This document shows, one piece after another, positions 62,103 to 64,000 of a DNA stretch of 64,000 bases. Under the pieces are notes generated by a model. That model worked only from the letters and a program-made list of their open reading frames with translations. It did not search any database and was not told the DNA's origin. Origin of the DNA: an uncultured Spirochaetaceae bacterium (GTDB lineage: Bacteria; Spirochaetota; Spirochaetia; Sphaerochaetales; Sphaerochaetaceae); the NCBI GenBank assembly GCA_944389075.1, contig CALXLA010000020.1:1-64000 (forward strand), written 5' to 3'. Made by a program: the position numbers and the translations under genes. Position 1 is the stretch's first letter, and every line of letters starts with the position of its first letter.

Positions 62103-63806
62103 TTACTCGTCGTCTTTCTTGGACTTGAGCATATCTGCAAACGGGTTGTAGGTATCATCCTCTTCCTTATCGTCTGCCATATACTTAGCCATCTCTGATT
62201 CCTGAGACTTCTTGATCATCTCCTTGATTGAAAGGCTGAGCTTCTGTGCCTGTGGGTTGATATCGACAACCATGGCTGTGATTGGCTCACCGATCTTCTC
62301 CTTGTATGACTCAAGAACCTTGTCGTTGTATTCTTCATCTGGTCCTACGAGGTTGTACTTTGAGATAAGGCCCTCGATATCGCCAGGAACTTTGACGAAT
62401 ACACCGAAATCAGTTACAGAGGAAACTGTTCCCTGGATTGTGGAGAACTTTGGATAGTCCTTCTTGAGGTTGCTCCATGGATTTCCCTCAAGCTGCTTTA
62501 CGGAAAGCCTGATCCTTCTGTTCTCTGGCTCAACACGTGAGACAACGACATCAATCAGATCACCTTCCTTGCAGAACTGCTCCATGTTCTTGATCTTCTT
62601 TGTCCAGGAGATATCGTCGATGTGGAGGAATCCATCGATGCCATCCTCAAGATTGATGAATGCACCACTGTTAGTGACCTTCACGACTGGTCCCTTCACA
62701 ACCTTTCCAACAGGATAGCGATCGGAGATTGTATCCCATGGGTTCTCCTGAAGCTGCTTGAGTCCGAGGGAAACCCTCTTCTTATCAAGATCATAACCAA
62801 GAATCTTTGCCTCTACGACATCACCGATGTTCACGATATCCTTTGGATTTGTGACCCTCTTTGTCCATGAAAGCTCAGAGATGTGTGCAAGGCCCTCGAT
62901 GCCAGGCTCAAGCTCGATGAACACACCGAAGGATGTGATCTTTGTAACAGGTCTCTTGACGACATCGCCGACCTGATACCTTTCCTCGAATGTTGTCCAT
63001 GGATCCGGAGTCATATGCTTGAGGGAAAGATTGATCTTCTGAGTCTCTGGATCGATATTGATCAGACGAAGCTGGATAACCTGTCCCTTCTTTACGAAAT
63101 CCTTTGGTCTTGTGACGTGGCCCCAGGACATATCATTGATGTGGAGAAGACCATCGAAACCGCCGAGGTCGATGAATGCGCCGAAGGATGTGAAGCTCTT
63201 CACCTCTCCCTGAACGACATCGCCGATCTGGACTGTCTGGAAGAAAGCATCCTTGTTCTCTTTGATCTTTCTCTCAAGATACTCGCGTCTTGAGACGACA
63301 CTCTTAAGCTTTGAGCCAGCGTGGAATTTGTCGATTACAAAGTAATCTGTCTTACCGATAAGTGACTGTGGATCCTCAACGCGGACGATATCTGCCTTAG
63401 AAAGCGGGCAGAACCCCTTGTAATCAGCTCCGAGGTCAACCTCATAGCCACCCTTGATCACCTTGATGAACTTGCCAAGGACAGGAGATCTGTCTTCAGC
63501 TGCCTTTCTGAGGATTTCTGTCCTCTCTTTTGCTTCAGCTCTCTTCTTGGACACAACGACCTGACCGCGTCCATCATCGAGCTTCACTATTGTAACAGCT
63601 ACCTTGTCACCGAGCTTAGGCAGTTCCATGAATTCGTCTACAGGGATTTTTCCTTCGCTCTTATAGCCGATATCAACTAAAACTGATTCGTCATTTGTCT
63701 GTACTACAGTACCGGTTACGATCTGACCGACTTCCAATTCGGGAATTGACATAAGATGCTGCTGCAGGTAAGACTGCTTTTCAGTCATCTGAGTTTCATT
63801 TTCCAC
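62103..63806 (-). CDS. rpsA: 30S ribosomal protein S1
   Basis: 567 residues from GTG 63806, eight bases after AGGAG; the next ATG (63788) has no ribosome binding site. Six S1 RNA-binding domains are visible, for example GQIVTGTVVQTNDESVLVDIG, GDVVQGEVKSFTSFGAFIDLG, GDVVKRPVTKITSFGVFIEL and GKVVKGPVVKVTNSGAFINLE. It brings mRNA to the 30S subunit. The acidic tail (DDKEEDDTYNPF) is lineage-specific. It follows cmk, the common order. Confidence 0.97.
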   Translation of the reverse strand: MENETQMTEKQSYLQQHLMSIPELEVGQIVTGTVVQTNDESVLVDIGYKSEGKIPVDEFMELPKLGDKVAVTIVKLDDGRGQVVVSKKRAEAKERTEILRKAAEDRSPVLGKFIKVIKGGYEVDLGADYKGFCPLSKADIVRVEDPQSLIGKTDYFVIDKFHAGSKLKSVVSRREYLERKIKENKDAFFQTVQIGDVVQGEVKSFTSFGAFIDLGGFDGLLHINDMSWGHVTRPKDFVKKGQVIQLRLINIDPETQKINLSLKHMTPDPWTTFEERYQVGDVVKRPVTKITSFGVFIELEPGIEGLAHISELSWTKRVTNPKDIVNIGDVVEAKILGYDLDKKRVSLGLKQLQENPWDTISDRYPVGKVVKGPVVKVTNSGAFINLEDGIDGFLHIDDISWTKKIKNMEQFCKEGDLIDVVVSRVEPENRRIRLSVKQLEGNPWSNLKKDYPKFSTIQGTVSSVTDFGVFVKVPGDIEGLISKYNLVGPDEEYNDKVLESYKEKIGEPITAMVVDINPQAQKLSLSIKEMIKKSQESEMAKYMADDKEEDDTYNPFADMLKSKKDDE

Positions 63807-63836
63807 TTCGCTTGCTCCTACCAACTGATTTACCGA

Positions 63837-64000
63837 TTAGCACGTGCTTTTCACGGCTTTTATCACTTTCTCACAAACTTCATTTATGGTCAATAGAGTT
63901 GTGTCAAGTACTATCGCACCATCTGCGATTTTCAGCGCTCCTGTCTTCTTTTCCCTGTCCATCCTGTCACGCTCGAGAATCGCTTTGAGGATAGCTTCCT
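63837..64000 (-). CDS. cmk: Cytidylate kinase, C-terminal part
   Basis: The minus-strand frame open to the window edge reads EAILKAILERDRMDREKKTG, then ALKIADGAIVLDTTLLTINEV and a short Lys-rich end. RDxxDRxxxxxPL and DAxxxDTT are CMK signatures (here DGAIVLDTT). Cmk makes CDP and dCDP from CMP and dCMP. The 5' part lies outside the window. Its stop is 30 bases before the rpsA start, so they share a transcript. Confidence 0.9.
   Translation of the reverse strand, partial: EAILKAILERDRMDREKKTGALKIADGAIVLDTTLLTINEVCEKVIKAVKSTC

Overview
The window looks like part of the chromosome of a host-associated, diderm spirochaete, most likely of the Sphaerochaeta/Treponema lineage. This is inferred from gene content, not from a database match. 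Supporting signs are a PUR-domain DUF3276 protein resembling Borrelia BpuR, an 806-residue RpoD with a long acidic insertion, several lipoproteins plus a small beta-barrel-like secreted protein, and a sugar-binding protein with a signal peptide but no lipobox cysteine. Housekeeping promoters are recognisable (TTGACA-N17-TAnnnT) before the tRNAs, ffh and the ABC-F gene.

Layout. 1-3 kb: an edge-truncated PD-(D/E)XK transposase, an orphan groES, a small unknown protein and a group-2 sigma70-family factor whose gene has a near-consensus sigma54 promoter. 3-6 kb: a DtxR/MntR-type regulator divergent from pyruvate phosphate dikinase, then three 32-bp tandem repeats. 6-19.4 kb: a large surface-protein locus. 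Three very large fibronectin-III lipoproteins (two of them paralogues), one Big_2/FN3 lipoprotein, one small lipoprotein and one beta-barrel-like protein; four of these form a tightly coupled operon. 19.5-26 kb: tRNA-Thr, tsaD, tRNA-Gln/Glu, an EFR1-type flavodoxin-ferredoxin, an ABC-F ATPase, coaX, a degenerate M29-like protein and tRNA-Gly. 26-26.4 kb: a compact type I toxin-antitoxin locus encoding a 23-residue holin-like toxin. 26.5-33.1 kb: a minus-strand alpha-galactoside operon (binding protein, two permeases, a PLP lyase, GH36 alpha-galactosidase).

33-42.5 kb is core: bpuR-like gene, rnhB, smc (short, no recognisable hinge), ffh-rpsP-khpA-rimM-trmD-rplS, coaD and a DUF554 membrane protein. 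42.5-43.4 kb holds an alcohol-dehydrogenase remnant and a brnT-brnA toxin-antitoxin pair whose toxin gene is frameshifted in a T7 run. 43.5-53 kb: tRNA-Tyr, a YkgJ protein, dnaG, rpoD, a zinc-ribbon coiled-coil protein, RNase P RNA, a secreted M16 protease and a trpA remnant. 53-64 kb: mazG, an AT-rich gap with an archaeal-type ATPase, a cysteine hydrolase, a nucleoside phosphorylase next to a complete ECF transporter (S, T, fused A), a lipoprotein, a TPR membrane protein, rpsA and the end of cmk.

Functionally, the accessory parts suggest a gut-type lifestyle: alpha-galactoside import and hydrolysis, PPDK-based glycolysis, salvage of nucleosides and vitamins through ECF/CoaX, and gene decay (trpA, alcohol dehydrogenase, brnT). 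The signals most worth a second look are the sigma54-dependent sigma-factor gene, the type I toxin-antitoxin unit and the FN3 lipoprotein operon.
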